A stretch of 64,000 nucleotides of DNA from DASYXW01 sp035934405 (GCA_035934405.1 DASYXW010000003.1:41338-105337); one strand, 5' to 3'. Shown: positions 1-11,170, numbered from the stretch's first letter. Notes: generated by a model not told the origin, from the sequence alone. Numbers and translations are program-made.

Positions 1-145
1 CCCGCTCGCCGATCGCGAGCGCTTCCTCGCCGCTGGCGGAGGTGACAACGCGGAAACCTTCGTCTTCGAGCACCTCGCGCAACAGGTCCTGGGTGGCGCG
101 ATCGTCATCCACCACGAGAATGTTGACGGCGTCTTGGTTCGTCAT
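1..145 (-). CDS. Response regulator receiver domain, partial (cut by window start)
   Basis: N-terminal 48 residues of a CheY-like receiver domain, reading MTNQDAVNILVVDDDRATQ at the start. The acidic DDD cluster after the first beta strand is the usual metal- and phosphate-binding pocket of receiver domains; the phosphorylated Asp lies outside the window. The ATG (145-143) overlaps the stop of the upstream sensor kinase in an ATGA arrangement, so the two are translationally coupled and almost certainly form one two-component system. The C-terminal output domain (NtrC-like or other) cannot be seen. Confidence 0.85.
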   Translation of the reverse strand, partial: MTNQDAVNILVVDDDRATQDLLREVLEDEGFRVVTSASGEEALAIGER

Positions 146-1773
146 GCTTGATCGCGCAGTTCGTTTACCGCCGCTCCTACACCGGGCAATTCGAACTCAT
201 GCTTTTCGCGGCAATCCAGGGGCAGCACCAGGGTGAATTGCGTGCCGCGGTGCGGCTCGCTCTCCACCGCAATCGTGCCCCCGTGCTGCTGGACGATCTG
301 CTGGCAGATGGCGAGACCGAGGCCGGCGCCCGTCCCGATGCGCTTGGTCGTGAACATCGGATCGAAAATGTGAACCAGCATCTCGCGTGGGATTCCTTCG
401 CCCGTATCCTCCACCTCGATGCCGACCGCGGGCTTCGTGCCTTCCGGTGCTGCACGATGGGGCGCCCCGCCGACCGGATACTTCAGACGCAACCGCAAGG
501 TGCCGCCGCGCGGCATGGCGTCCATGCTGTTGTTGATGAGGTTGAGAAAGACCTGCTGCAGGTAGCCGGCGTCGCCGTAGATTCCGGGGACCGCTGCACC
601 CGCTTCCATCCTCACTTTGATCTTTCTCGCTTCGAGCGCCGGTGACGACAGCAGCACGGATTCCTCGAGCACGCGGCGCAGATCGAGGGGTTCGATGTGA
701 AGCTCGAATTTTCGCGTCCACGACAGGAGCTGCCGGACCGTCCTCACGATATTCTCAATCTGGTTCTCGATAATCTGCAGTCGGCGGTCGTGCGCCTCGT
801 CCCCCGTCTTGCGCCGTGCCATCAGTTGCACGTGGCCGGAAATGGAATTGAGCGGAGTACCGATCTCGTGGGCCAGGCTGGCAGCCAGTTGCCCCGCCAC
901 GGCCAGCCGCTCCGACCGTGCCAGGTTCTTCTGGGTCTCAAAAAGCTCTTCGTTGATGCGCGTCAGCTCCTGGTTGCGCTCGGCCAGCTCTGAGGTGGCT
1001 TCATGCACTTTGCCACTCAGCTCGTTGTTAAAGTTGCGGATGCGGTCGAGCATCAGGTTCAGATGCTCGGCAAGCTGGCTCACTTCATCCAGACTCTTCA
1101 CTCGCGCCCGCACGTCGAGCTGGCCGCCTTCCGCGCCTTCCATCACTCGGATCATTTCCTTCACGGGGCGGTGGACGTTGCGCAGAAAGAAGACGTGAAT
1201 CACCAGCATCACCGCGAGCAGGCTGGCGAGCATCAGCAGCAGGTTGCGCCGCACCAGGCCCGCGATCACGACGTTGGAGCTGTACTTGGATACGGTCAGC
1301 GTGAGGCAGCCGATGGGGCGGCCCTGGTCGCGCAGCATCGTGGACATCACCCAGTACCGACCGTCCGGCGTCTCGATGGTGACCTGGTCGTCGTCGGGCC
1401 GTTCGAACTCGTTGTAGTGCTCGATGCCCTTGATCTCGTCGAGCTCCAGGTGCGCTCCTTGCGGGTCAGTGGTGGCCACGAGGTGGGTGACGCCGTCGTG
1501 AAGGAACACGTCCGACTGCTTCACTCCGGGAAAGTCATGCTGCATCTGCTTCAGCACCCGCAGGAGGCTTTCGGGATTCTGCAGATCGTTCTCGCCCAGC
1601 AGATGGTCAGCGGTAGCCCGCGCTTGCGCGAGCGCCTTACGGTAAATCGCCTCCTCGACGAGTTGCCGGGTGAGGAGCGAGGCGATGTAGGTGGAGACGC
1701 CCAGCACCGACATCACGACCGCAGCAAAAATGATGATAATCTTGCTCTGGAGACCGAATCGCTTAAAGAACAT
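142..1773 (-). CDS. Membrane sensor histidine kinase (HAMP-HisKA-HATPase)
   Basis: 543 aa. Two membrane segments (about residues 10-32 and 176-198) bracket a roughly 140-residue extracytoplasmic sensor region. Then come HAMP (about 198-250), a short coiled coil, a HisKA dimerisation domain with the phospho-accepting His302 in SLAHEIGTPLNSISG, and an HATPase domain: N box NNSMDAM (414-420), DTGEGIP (456-462) and GTGAGLGLAI (480-489). It should autophosphorylate and pass phosphate to the response regulator whose start overlaps its stop (ATGA). The H-box resembles NtrB/AtoS-type kinases that pair with NtrC-like regulators, but the ligand is unknown. A TATAAT box sits 10 bp before the ATG, so the transcript may be nearly leaderless. 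Confidence 0.93.
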   Translation of the reverse strand: MFFKRFGLQSKIIIIFAAVVMSVLGVSTYIASLLTRQLVEEAIYRKALAQARATADHLLGENDLQNPESLLRVLKQMQHDFPGVKQSDVFLHDGVTHLVATTDPQGAHLELDEIKGIEHYNEFERPDDDQVTIETPDGRYWVMSTMLRDQGRPIGCLTLTVSKYSSNVVIAGLVRRNLLLMLASLLAVMLVIHVFFLRNVHRPVKEMIRVMEGAEGGQLDVRARVKSLDEVSQLAEHLNLMLDRIRNFNNELSGKVHEATSELAERNQELTRINEELFETQKNLARSERLAVAGQLAASLAHEIGTPLNSISGHVQLMARRKTGDEAHDRRLQIIENQIENIVRTVRQLLSWTRKFELHIEPLDLRRVLEESVLLSSPALEARKIKVRMEAGAAVPGIYGDAGYLQQVFLNLINNSMDAMPRGGTLRLRLKYPVGGAPHRAAPEGTKPAVGIEVEDTGEGIPREMLVHIFDPMFTTKRIGTGAGLGLAICQQIVQQHGGTIAVESEPHRGTQFTLVLPLDCREKHEFELPGVGAAVNELRDQA

Positions 1774-1782
1774 AACGCCACT

Positions 1783-1809
1783 ATTATACTAACATCGTGC
1801 GTCGGGCAA
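1783..1809 (-). promoter_or_regulatory. Candidate sigma-70 promoter of the sensor kinase operon
   Basis: On the minus strand a perfect TATAAT (1788-1783) is preceded 15 bp upstream by TTGCCC (1809-1804). The expected start site (about 1776) would be only a few bases before the kinase ATG at 1773, implying a leaderless or near-leaderless mRNA. The short spacer and weak -35 lower confidence. Confidence 0.4.
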
Positions 1810-1811
1810 GC

Positions 1812-1872
1812 GTAGCGCCGGCTTCCAGCCGGCTGGATGCGCGCGAAGATGCCGCCAGGAGGGCGGCGCTAC
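1812..1872. repeat. Dispersed palindromic (REP-like) repeat, copy 1
   Basis: Terminal inverted repeats GTAGCGCCG (1812-1820) and CGGCGCTAC (1864-1872) enclose smaller palindromes. The same element, without a 14-bp insertion, recurs at 60981-61028. Here it occupies the whole 5' leader of polX: its AGGAGGG segment is the only Shine-Dalgarno-like sequence ahead of the polX ATG, about 15 bp away. Confidence 0.85.
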
Positions 1873-1877
1873 AACAC

Positions 1878-3611
1878 ATGGAAAACCGCGAAATCGCCGC
1901 CGTCTTTGAAGAAATCGCCAACCTGATAAAGATCCTTCAGGAAGACCCGAAGTGGACTTTCAAGGCGGTCGCTTACGATCGCGCCAAGCGCTCGATTGAA
2001 AGCTTCCCTGAGCGCCTCGAAGACATCGCGCGCGACCCGGGCCGCAAGCTGACGGAGGTTCCCGGCGTGGGCGCGGACCTCGCGGCCAAGATCCAGGAAT
2101 TGGTCGAGACCGGGAAGCTGAAGTATCACCAGGACCTGGCGAAGAAGATTCCCTCTTCGTTGCTCGATTTGTTGCAGGTGCAAACCGTCGGGCCACAGAA
2201 AGCGCGATTGCTCTATCACGAGCTCGGCGTGAAGTCGCTCGACGAGCTCGAGGCCGCGGCGAGAGCCCAGAAGTTGCGCTCGCTCCCGGGCATGAGCGAG
2301 AAGTCCGAGCAGAATATTCTGAAGGCGCTCGAAGGCCTGAAGAAAACCTCCGGCCGCTTTCGGCTCGACACCGCATACGAAACGGCGGAAGAGCTTGCCG
2401 CCTTCATCGGCGGCTTTGCAGGCGTGGAGCGCGTGACGCCGGCCGGATCGTTGCGGCGCGGGCGCGAGACCGTAGGCGATCTTGACCTGCTGGTCACAGG
2501 ACGGAATCTCGCCGGGGTGGCCAGCCACATCCTCAAGTTCACCCGCATCGCGCAGGTGCTGGCCCAGGGCGACGACAAGGTGAGCTTCAAGCTCGCGAGC
2601 GGCATGCAGGTGGACGTTCGCATGCTGCCGCCGGAATCGTACGGCGCGGCGCTGATGTATTTCACCGGCTCCAAGGAACACAACGTCGCCTTGCGCGCCC
2701 GCGCCAAGCGCCGTGGCTGGACATTGAGCGAATACGGCCTCTTTGAAGGCGACAAGGTTCTCGCCGGCCGCACCGAAGAAGAGATCTACAAGCAATTCGG
2801 TCTGCCGTGGATTCCGCCCGAGCTGCGCGAGAACATGGGTGAGATCGAAGCGGCGGAAGCAGGCCGTCTGCCCAAGCTTGTCGAGCTCGGCGACATTCGC
2901 GGCGACCTGCAGATGCACACCACGGCTTCCGACGGCAAAGCCAGTGTGGAAGAAATGGCCGCAGCAGCTAGAGAGCTGGGCTACCAATATATTCTGATCA
3001 CCGATCATTCCAAGGCGGTAACCATTGCCAATGGCCTTGATGAAAAACGCGCCCTCGAAAACATCGGGCGCATCAAGGCGGCGCGCAAGAAAGTGAAAGG
3101 CATCGAGATCTGGGCCGGCGCCGAAGTGGACATCCTGGGCGACGGCCGCCTCGACTATCCCGATGAAATCCTCAAGCGGTTTGACATCGTGCTCGCCAGC
3201 GTCCACTCGCGCATGACTCAACCCGCCCCCGAGATGACGGCGCGATTGCTGAAAGCGCTCGCAAATCCCTACGTGCGCATTCTGGGCCATCCGACCGGCC
3301 GCCAGATTCTGCGGCGTGACCCGTTTCAGTTCGACCTGGAGCGCGTGCTGGCCGCGGCGAAAAAAACCGGTGTCATCATGGAGCTGAACGCCAATCCCGA
3401 GCGGCTCGATCTGTGCGACCGCCACGTGAAACTCGTCCACGATAAGGGCATGAGCATCATCATCTCCACCGACGCCCATCAGCCGAAGCACTTCAGCTTC
3501 ATGCGCTACGGCGTCGTCGTGGCGCGGCGCGGCTGGATGGAGAAGAAGCACGTGCTGAACACGTACCCGGCGGCGAAGCTGCTGGCATCGCTTCGCAGAT
3601 TGCCGGCGTGA
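1878..3611 (+). CDS. polX: DNA polymerase/3'-5' exonuclease PolX
   Basis: 577 aa from the ATG at 1878. N-terminal 8-kDa-like and helix-hairpin-helix region (motifs such as EVPGVGADLAAKI), then a family X nucleotidyltransferase palm with GSLRRGRETVGDLDLL near residue 190, whose DLD supplies two metal-binding aspartates. A C-terminal PHP phosphoesterase domain starts near residue 342 (LQMHTTASDG) and continues through the ITDHS, HSRM, GHPTGR and STDAH metal-ligand motifs. Bacterial PolX does gap-filling repair synthesis, and the PHP domain gives 3'-5' exonuclease and AP endonuclease activity. Length and domain order match the family (about 570-580 aa). The longer reading frame from 1797 translates the palindromic repeat and is rejected as the start. 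Confidence 0.95.
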   Translation: MENREIAAVFEEIANLIKILQEDPKWTFKAVAYDRAKRSIESFPERLEDIARDPGRKLTEVPGVGADLAAKIQELVETGKLKYHQDLAKKIPSSLLDLLQVQTVGPQKARLLYHELGVKSLDELEAAARAQKLRSLPGMSEKSEQNILKALEGLKKTSGRFRLDTAYETAEELAAFIGGFAGVERVTPAGSLRRGRETVGDLDLLVTGRNLAGVASHILKFTRIAQVLAQGDDKVSFKLASGMQVDVRMLPPESYGAALMYFTGSKEHNVALRARAKRRGWTLSEYGLFEGDKVLAGRTEEEIYKQFGLPWIPPELRENMGEIEAAEAGRLPKLVELGDIRGDLQMHTTASDGKASVEEMAAAARELGYQYILITDHSKAVTIANGLDEKRALENIGRIKAARKKVKGIEIWAGAEVDILGDGRLDYPDEILKRFDIVLASVHSRMTQPAPEMTARLLKALANPYVRILGHPTGRQILRRDPFQFDLERVLAAAKKTGVIMELNANPERLDLCDRHVKLVHDKGMSIIISTDAHQPKHFSFMRYGVVVARRGWMEKKHVLNTYPAAKLLASLRRLPA

Positions 3612-3664
3612 CGTTCTCGCGTCCGGAGCGCCGCGGTGTCTTCCTCATGGCCCGGCACGCTCGA

Positions 3665-5344
3665 TCAGTGCCTTCCGTTTGACTCGTCCGTCCGGCCATT
3701 CTCGGTCGGCCCGAAATGCACCACGCTGACCGTCAGATCGTCGGCCTGGGGCGCGAGGCCGGCGAAATCCTGCACGGCGGCCACCAGCTTTGAGCACACG
3801 TCCCGCGCCTTCAAACCCGCGCAAGCTTCCGCCAGCGCCGTCAGGCGCTGTTCGCCCAGGAACTCCCGGCTGGTGTTTTGCGCCTCGGTGACGCCGTCGG
3901 AGAAAATCAGCACTTCGTCGCCTGGCTCGAGCTCCACGCGGCCCACATTGAACGTGGTGCCCTCGAACATCCCGAGCGGAAAGTTTTCCGAGTGCAGCAC
4001 CGTGGCTCCGCCGGCCCGGCGCAGGACGAGCGGGGCCGGGTGGGCGGCGTTGACGTAATCGAACTGCCCCGAGGGGGCCAGCACCCCGTAAAAAACCGTG
4101 GCGTACATTTCCGGCGGCGTGCGCTGGCACAGAAAGTCGTTGACGGTGCGGAAGAGCGCGGCGAGGTCCGGATCACCGGCGGCGACGGCGGCAAAGGCGC
4201 CTTGCAGCATCACCGACATCATGGCGGCGGGCAGGCCCTTGCCCGAAACGTCGGCCACGGTGATGCCGTAGCGCCGGCCGGGCAGCGAAATCACGTCGTA
4301 GTAGTCGCCGCCCACCGTCTGGCAGGGCATGGTGATCGAGTGCAGCTCAAAGTATCCCGTCTCGGGCAGAGCGCGGGGCAGAAGGGTTTGCTGGATGCCG
4401 CGGGCGAGCGCCATCTCGTGCTGCGTGCGCTCCTGTTCGCGGGAGCGGCGAAAGAGCTTGGCGTTCTCAATGACGGTGGCGCCCTCAACGGCGAGGGTCT
4501 GCAACACCTGGCGGTCGAGTCCGGTCACCGCGGTTGGGTGCAGGCGCGTGTCGAGATAGAGCACGCCCATCAATTGCGGCACCACCTGCCGCATGGTGTC
4601 GCCGCTCGATTCCATCACCGGCAGCTTCTGCAGGGGCAGGGCCACCACGCCGCGCACCTTGGCCGGCAGGATGCCGGTCTCGGCGGGAGTGCGCTGGGTC
4701 AATTCGTCTTCAAGCACCACTTCCTCTTGCCGGACGCGCGCCACGCGGTCCACCACCGCGTGCGAGTAGTCCACAATGTCGGTGGGGAGCGACCCGCCCT
4801 CGCGGCTGCGCACCATGCGCAAGCGGAGGTCGCCGTTGTCGTCCACCAGGAACAACAGGCCGCGGTCGGCATCGGCGAGCTGCAGCGCGGAATCCACCAC
4901 CGTGGTCAATACTTCCTCGAGCGCCGGCGCGCGGTGCAGCACCTCGGCCATCTGTAGCAGGATGCCGAGGTGGTGCAGTTGCGGCGCCGGGCTCCCCGCC
5001 GACTTGCCGATTTCCTCCAGCAGGTTGGGGATCACCGGCGCTTCGAGCAAAAAGGTAAGCCGGTAAGAGTCCGACACGCCGAGCGAAATCTCGTCGCCGG
5101 TCTTCAGCAGACGCGTGGTCACGCGCTCGCCGTTGACAAAGGTGCCGTGACGGCTCTCGGCGTCCTCGATCGTGTAGCCCTTGCCGTCGTGAAGAATGCG
5201 CGCGTGGCGCCGCGAGACGCGATTATCAAGCAGCACCAGGTCGTTGTCACCCTGCCGGCCGAGGGAAAACGGCGCGCGCGTAATCTCCACTTCGCGCTCA
5301 TTGCCGGTAGTGTCCTGCACCATCAGACGGGCAACACTGTTCAT
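3665..5344 (-). CDS. FHA-GAF-SpoIIE/RsbU-type serine phosphatase
   Basis: 559 aa soluble signalling protein. An N-terminal FHA phosphothreonine-binding domain (about 20-95; GR at 29-30, SRRHARI at 44-50) is followed by a GAF sensor domain (about 135-295). The PP2C-like SpoIIE phosphatase domain spans about 310-550, with metal-binding motifs GGDYYD (345-350), VADVSGKG (363-370) and FSDGVTEA (481-488). Such proteins usually dephosphorylate an anti-sigma antagonist in a partner-switching pathway; no RsbT, RsbV or RsbW gene lies nearby, so the target is unknown. Its ATG overlaps the stop of arsM (ATGA), so the two are co-transcribed and probably translationally coupled, an odd pairing. Confidence 0.92.
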   Translation of the reverse strand: MNSVARLMVQDTTGNEREVEITRAPFSLGRQGDNDLVLLDNRVSRRHARILHDGKGYTIEDAESRHGTFVNGERVTTRLLKTGDEISLGVSDSYRLTFLLEAPVIPNLLEEIGKSAGSPAPQLHHLGILLQMAEVLHRAPALEEVLTTVVDSALQLADADRGLLFLVDDNGDLRLRMVRSREGGSLPTDIVDYSHAVVDRVARVRQEEVVLEDELTQRTPAETGILPAKVRGVVALPLQKLPVMESSGDTMRQVVPQLMGVLYLDTRLHPTAVTGLDRQVLQTLAVEGATVIENAKLFRRSREQERTQHEMALARGIQQTLLPRALPETGYFELHSITMPCQTVGGDYYDVISLPGRRYGITVADVSGKGLPAAMMSVMLQGAFAAVAAGDPDLAALFRTVNDFLCQRTPPEMYATVFYGVLAPSGQFDYVNAAHPAPLVLRRAGGATVLHSENFPLGMFEGTTFNVGRVELEPGDEVLIFSDGVTEAQNTSREFLGEQRLTALAEACAGLKARDVCSKLVAAVQDFAGLAPQADDLTVSVVHFGPTENGRTDESNGRH

Positions 5345-6189
5345 CGGGAACGCCTCACCTGCGTCGCCGCCGACTTCTTCGCCCGCACAAACGCGCTCAT
5401 GAACCTGCCATCCACCAGCGGCGCGATGGCTTCGACGTTGATTCCCTGGCCGGCGAGGAACTGTCGCGCGTCTTCCGCGCGGTAGATGCGCGTCGGCTCG
5501 ATCTCAACCGCCTCGAATCCCGCTGCCAGCAGCTTCGAACGATACTCGCTCTCTTCGAGCGCGCCCGCCACGCAGCCGATCCACAGCTCGACGCTGCGCC
5601 GAATCTCCGCCGGCATCTCGCCGCGGACGACGACGTCGGAAACCGCAAACCGCCCGCCGGGCCGGAGCACGCGAAACGCCTCGCGCAACACGCGGTCCTT
5701 GTCGGCGGAAAGATTGATGACGCAGTTCGAGATGATCACGTCCACGGAGTTCGCAGGGAGTGGAATATCTTCGATTTCGCCCTTCAAGAATTCGACGTTT
5801 TCGACGCCCGCCTGCCGCTGATTCTCTCTCGCGAGCTCCAGCATCTCGTCGGTCATGTCGAGTCCGTAGGCTTTGCCCGACGGGCCCACCCGACGGGCCG
5901 AGAGCAGCACATCAATGCCGCCGCCCGAGCCGAGGTCGAGCACCGTCTCGCCGGGTAAGAGCGCGGCAAGCGCCGTCGGATTGCCACAGCCGAGAGAGGC
6001 GAGCACCGCCGCTTCAGGAATCTGGCTGGTCTGGTTTGAGTCGTAAAGGTTCGACGTAATCGGGTCCGCGCACGTCGCGCTTCCGGTGGCCGGCGCCGAT
6101 CCGCAACACGAACTGCCGCCAGTCGCGACCCTCAGCGCCGCCGCGCCATACCGTTCTTTCACCACCTGCTTGATGTTTTCGTCGCTCAC
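5341..6189 (-). CDS. arsM: Arsenite methyltransferase ArsM
   Basis: 282 aa SAM-dependent methyltransferase. The SAM-binding motif I reads VLDLGSGGGIDVLL (about 83-96). The As(III)-binding cysteines typical of ArsM are present: Cys68 (LGCGNP), Cys156 (ISNCVINLS) and Cys206 (LWIGCVAGAL), plus a Cys-rich N-terminal SSCCGS segment. The enzyme methylates arsenite stepwise to methylated and volatile arsenicals in the cytoplasm. It is first in a two-gene unit with the SpoIIE phosphatase. No ArsR gene is adjacent. Other arsenic-type genes lie elsewhere in the window (arsC at 15.7 kb, arsS at 28.3 kb, an ArsA-type ATPase at 44.7 kb). Confidence 0.93.
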   Translation of the reverse strand: MSDENIKQVVKERYGAAALRVATGGSSCCGSAPATGSATCADPITSNLYDSNQTSQIPEAAVLASLGCGNPTALAALLPGETVLDLGSGGGIDVLLSARRVGPSGKAYGLDMTDEMLELARENQRQAGVENVEFLKGEIEDIPLPANSVDVIISNCVINLSADKDRVLREAFRVLRPGGRFAVSDVVVRGEMPAEIRRSVELWIGCVAGALEESEYRSKLLAAGFEAVEIEPTRIYRAEDARQFLAGQGINVEAIAPLVDGRFMSAFVRAKKSAATQVRRSR

Positions 6190-6533
6190 AGTCCCCCCTT
6201 GCCGGCGTTCGAGGCCTTATTCTAACACGCTTGTGCCTGGTGTTCCGCATCATCGGCTCGTTTTCATAGGTTGCCGGATCGCTCGGATATGGTTCTACGA
6301 AGCGCCAATCTACGTTAAGTGTGTAACTCAAGTAACTTGCTGATAACACATAATATCGTGGATTTGGTGAACTGCCCTCCGACCTCCGCAGCAGCCTTTG
6401 CGTCGAGGCGACAGTTGAGCGAACGAGGTCGGTACTGTCCCAGGATCGTACCAGGTCCGGCGCCCCTCGGGATTCGGTCAGGCGTTCAACGCTCAGCATA
6501 TGCTAGAGTGGGGCGAACGGACGGGTTCAGCCT
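6190..6533. other. Non-coding gap between divergent arsM and a small membrane protein
   Basis: 344 bp, locally AT-richer than its surroundings. I see no convincing gene, hairpin terminator or ArsR-type operator. On the plus strand 6331-6352 reads GTAACTTGCTGATAACACAT, which loosely resembles the 25-bp leader repeat found ahead of pdxS and prfA when that repeat is read in gene orientation; the similarity is too weak to call a copy. Confidence 0.4.
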
Positions 6534-6815
6534 ATGTTGCGGGTGTTCCGCATCGTCTTGAGCCTTCTCCTCACTGGCGTGCTGCTGTGGGCTGCCACGC
6601 GCGCGGTGGACGACTGCGCGACCGGCCCTTACAGTTCCGAAAACTGCCTCTGGCTTTACCTGCGCGGCCGGCTCCATTTGCCACCCAGCCGGCTGCTGAG
6701 GTCGGGCGCGCTCGAGGCCACCGGACTGGCGCTTCTGGCCGGTCTGTATTTGAACTTCCGCTACGTCTATCCGCGACGGAGGCGACGGCCTTCTTCGGAG
6801 GTCGCCGGCCCGTGA
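6534..6815 (+). CDS. Small membrane protein, function unknown
   Basis: 93 aa. Hydrophobic segment near residues 5-24 (VLSLLLTGVLLWAATRAV), a short extracytoplasmic stretch with two cysteines, a second likely membrane helix near 57-75, then a basic tail RRRRRP that should stay in the cytoplasm. I do not recognise the family. Its TGA overlaps the GTG of the next gene (GTGA), so the two are probably one transcription unit. Start is the first ATG in frame; codon use looks like that of the neighbours. Confidence 0.6.
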   Translation: MLRVFRIVLSLLLTGVLLWAATRAVDDCATGPYSSENCLWLYLRGRLHLPPSRLLRSGALEATGLALLAGLYLNFRYVYPRRRRRPSSEVAGP

Positions 6816-7156
6816 GCGATCCGGCAACTGAGATACGGGCGAAAGAGCTGGAACGGCAGGTGCTGCGCGTGCTCTGCGCCGGAGCCCCAGAGGGCTCATC
6901 GGGCTCGCTCCAGGGGCGGGTAAGGGAGCTGGTCTCCGGGTATCACTGGCACGACCCGGTGCACCAGGCCCTCTTCGAGGTTCTCGGCAGCTTGCCGGTT
7001 ACCAATTCCAGGGTGATTCGTGAGCAGCTTCCGGCGCGGCTCGCGCGCAAGGGATTTCCGGACGTTGCACTCGACGATCTCTTTGAGCCCCTGGCACTCT
7101 GGAATCAGCAAGTGGAAAAATTGATCCGGCAGCTCACCGGCGAAAGGGTTGGTTAG
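6812..7156 (+). CDS. Hypothetical protein, coupled to the preceding membrane protein
   Basis: 114 aa from the GTG that overlaps the preceding stop (GTGA). All-helical by inspection, no signal peptide. The segment around WHDPVHQALFEVLGSLP recalls the N-terminal helical domain of DnaB or the DnaB-binding domain of DnaG (an acidic helix followed by a DP-HQ-LFE motif), but that is only a resemblance. A longer in-frame reading from 6500 overlaps the membrane protein and is not supported. The last 4 bp overlap the 3' end of the convergent coxG-like gene. Confidence 0.55.
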   Translation: MSDPATEIRAKELERQVLRVLCAGAPEGSSGSLQGRVRELVSGYHWHDPVHQALFEVLGSLPVTNSRVIREQLPARLARKGFPDVALDDLFEPLALWNQQVEKLIRQLTGERVG

Positions 7157-7671
7157 GACGAAGGAGCGACCGGACCGGAGGCCGGCGCCGCGCCCGATGC
7201 CTGGGATGCCGAGAGCACTTCCCGGGCGAAGGCCTCAAAAAACTGGCCGACGATTTTCTGCGCGGCGCCCTGCAGCAGGCGCTGACCCACTGAGGCGATA
7301 AGGCCGCCCACATGCGCGTCGCCGCGATACGAGATTATGGTGCGCGCCGGAGCGCTTGCGCCGGCGGTTGCTGGACCGCTATCGGAAAGCGTGAGCGTTC
7401 CTTCCCCTCGGACGAAGCCTCCGGTCCCCTTGCCCTCGACCTTCATCCGGTAGTGCTCGAGCGGGACGGGGTCGAGAATCTCCACGCGCCCGGAGTACGT
7501 GCCTTTAATGGCTCCGATTCCAACTCTGAGTTCGGCCTGGTAGCTGCCGTCGGCGTTCGGCTCCATCTTTTCGCAGCCCGGCAGCGCGCGCGCCAGCACG
7601 TCCGGATTCATCAGGTTTTCCCAGACGGTTGAGCGCGGGGCGGCAACGGTGAAGGCGCCTTCGAGTTTCAT
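7153..7671 (-). CDS. coxG: CoxG-like SRPBCC (START-fold) protein
   Basis: 172 aa. Opens with MKLEGAFTVAAPRSTVWENL and continues with NPDVLARALPGCEK, the standard opening of the CoxG family, followed by the AELRVGIGAIKGTYSGRVEI strand pattern. In CO dehydrogenase operons CoxG is a membrane-associating accessory protein that helps couple the molybdoenzyme to the respiratory chain; some homologues bind quinone-like lipids. The Ala- and Pro-rich C-terminal tail is typical. Start overlaps the stop of the FAD subunit gene (ATGA), placing it last in the cox operon. Confidence 0.88.
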   Translation of the reverse strand: MKLEGAFTVAAPRSTVWENLMNPDVLARALPGCEKMEPNADGSYQAELRVGIGAIKGTYSGRVEILDPVPLEHYRMKVEGKGTGGFVRGEGTLTLSDSGPATAGASAPARTIISYRGDAHVGGLIASVGQRLLQGAAQKIVGQFFEAFAREVLSASQASGAAPASGPVAPSS

Positions 7672-8543
7672 GCGCGGCCGCCGCCGCGCTCCACCGCCTT
7701 TTCGAGAGCCCGCCGGACGTAGACGTTCGCCAGGTGCTTGCGGTACTCGGCCGAAGCGTAAAGGTCGCCGTTGGCCTCGATGCCATCGGCCGCATGGGCG
7801 GCGGCTTCTTCCAGGCGCTTGGCGGTGGGCGACTTTCCGCGCAGGCTCAGCTCGACCCCCGCCGCGCGATAAGCCTTGGAGGCGACGCCGGTGACGCCCA
7901 CGGCGACGTGGTGGACCGAGCCTTTTTCATCGAGAGCCACGCGGGCGGCGACGCCGACAATAGCGAAGCCGGAGGCGGGTTGGTGAAGCTTTAAATACGC
8001 GTCACCGCCGCGCTCGGGCAGCTCCGGCACCCGTATGGCGGTCAGGATCTCGTCAGGCTCAAGCGCCGTCGTCAGCAAATCGACGAAGAAGTCTTGTGCT
8101 GGAAGCCAGCGCTCGCCCCGCGGACTGGAGGCCTGGATTTCGGCGTCGAGAGCAAGAATCGCCGCCGGCCAGTCGGCGGCGGGATCGGAATGGGCCAAGC
8201 TGCCGCCGATCGTACCTTTGTTCCGCACCTGCGCGTCGCCAATCTCGCGCGCCGTCTCCGGCAGCAGCGGGCATTTCCCTTTCAGCAGCTCGGAAGACTC
8301 GATTTTGTAGTGGGTGGTCATGGACCCGATCTGAATCTTGCCGCCGTCTTCGCGGATATAGGCGAGCTCGGCGATGCGTCCGATGTCCACCAGGTGTTTG
8401 GGAGCCGCGAGACGAAGCTTCATCATCGGCACGAGGCTGTGACCCCCGGCCAGAATCTTGCCGTCGCTGCCGAACTGTGCCAGGAGGCGCGAGGCCTCGG
8501 CGAGCGTCTTTGGCACGTGATACTCAAAAGGCTGGGCGATCAT
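7668..8543 (-). CDS. coxM: Molybdenum hydroxylase FAD-binding medium subunit (CoxM-like)
   Basis: 291 aa, the normal length of CoxM/CutM subunits. FAD pyrophosphate-binding motifs: AGGHSLVPMMKLRL near residue 32 and TIGGSLAHSDPAADWPA near residue 112, both classic for this VAO-type fold. A C-terminal CO_deh_flav_C domain follows. It accepts electrons from the 2Fe-2S subunit. ATG start preceded by GGAG 7 bp upstream. It lies 82 bp after coxL and overlaps coxG. The spacer 8544-8625 contains short imperfect GTCGAAGGTC direct repeats. Confidence 0.93.
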   Translation of the reverse strand: MIAQPFEYHVPKTLAEASRLLAQFGSDGKILAGGHSLVPMMKLRLAAPKHLVDIGRIAELAYIREDGGKIQIGSMTTHYKIESSELLKGKCPLLPETAREIGDAQVRNKGTIGGSLAHSDPAADWPAAILALDAEIQASSPRGERWLPAQDFFVDLLTTALEPDEILTAIRVPELPERGGDAYLKLHQPASGFAIVGVAARVALDEKGSVHHVAVGVTGVASKAYRAAGVELSLRGKSPTAKRLEEAAAHAADGIEANGDLYASAEYRKHLANVYVRRALEKAVERGGGRA

Positions 8544-8625
8544 GACGCGTCTCCTGGGTCGAAGGTCGAGAGTCGAAGGTCAAAGGTTCGCATACGGACA
8601 CTACCGTCGGCAGCCTACTGCGAGG

Positions 8626-10959
<2,334 letters not shown>

Positions 10960-10992
10960 CTCTCACCTCTTCTTCTGGTTCTTCTGGCAAAT

Positions 10993-11022
10993 TCCCTGGC
11001 GGGCACTAAATCGGGCCAGGGA
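10993..11022 (-). other. Hairpin in the coxL leader close to the RBS
   Basis: Inverted repeat TCCCTGGC (10993-11000) and GCCAGGGA (11015-11022), an 8-bp perfect stem with a 14-nt loop, about 35 nt before the coxL ATG on the minus strand. It sits in a roughly 200-nt untranslated leader (10960-11165) that also holds a degenerate copy (11042-11066) of the 25-bp leader repeat and a GC-rich imperfect palindrome around 11080-11110. It may affect coxL translation; I could not match it to a known riboswitch. Confidence 0.45.
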
Positions 11023-11170
11023 TGACGTCTGGCTACGCCCCTTATTTTCAACGACATTCCGGCTTCGGCTTTAACTCCGCCCCCCGGACGGCCCGGGCCG
11101 CCCTGGATGTGCTCGCCAGCGTCGTCGCTGCCGTAAGATGAAATATCGCTGGTACTGCCGCATCTCAGAC

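Noticed and set aside
148..1815. Plus-strand open frames opposite the sensor kinase
   Set aside because: Antisense shadows of a clear HAMP-HisKA-HATPase gene in GC-rich DNA.
6190..6533. ArsR operator or riboswitch ahead of arsM
   Set aside because: No clear inverted repeat of the ArsR type and no known riboswitch core could be identified.
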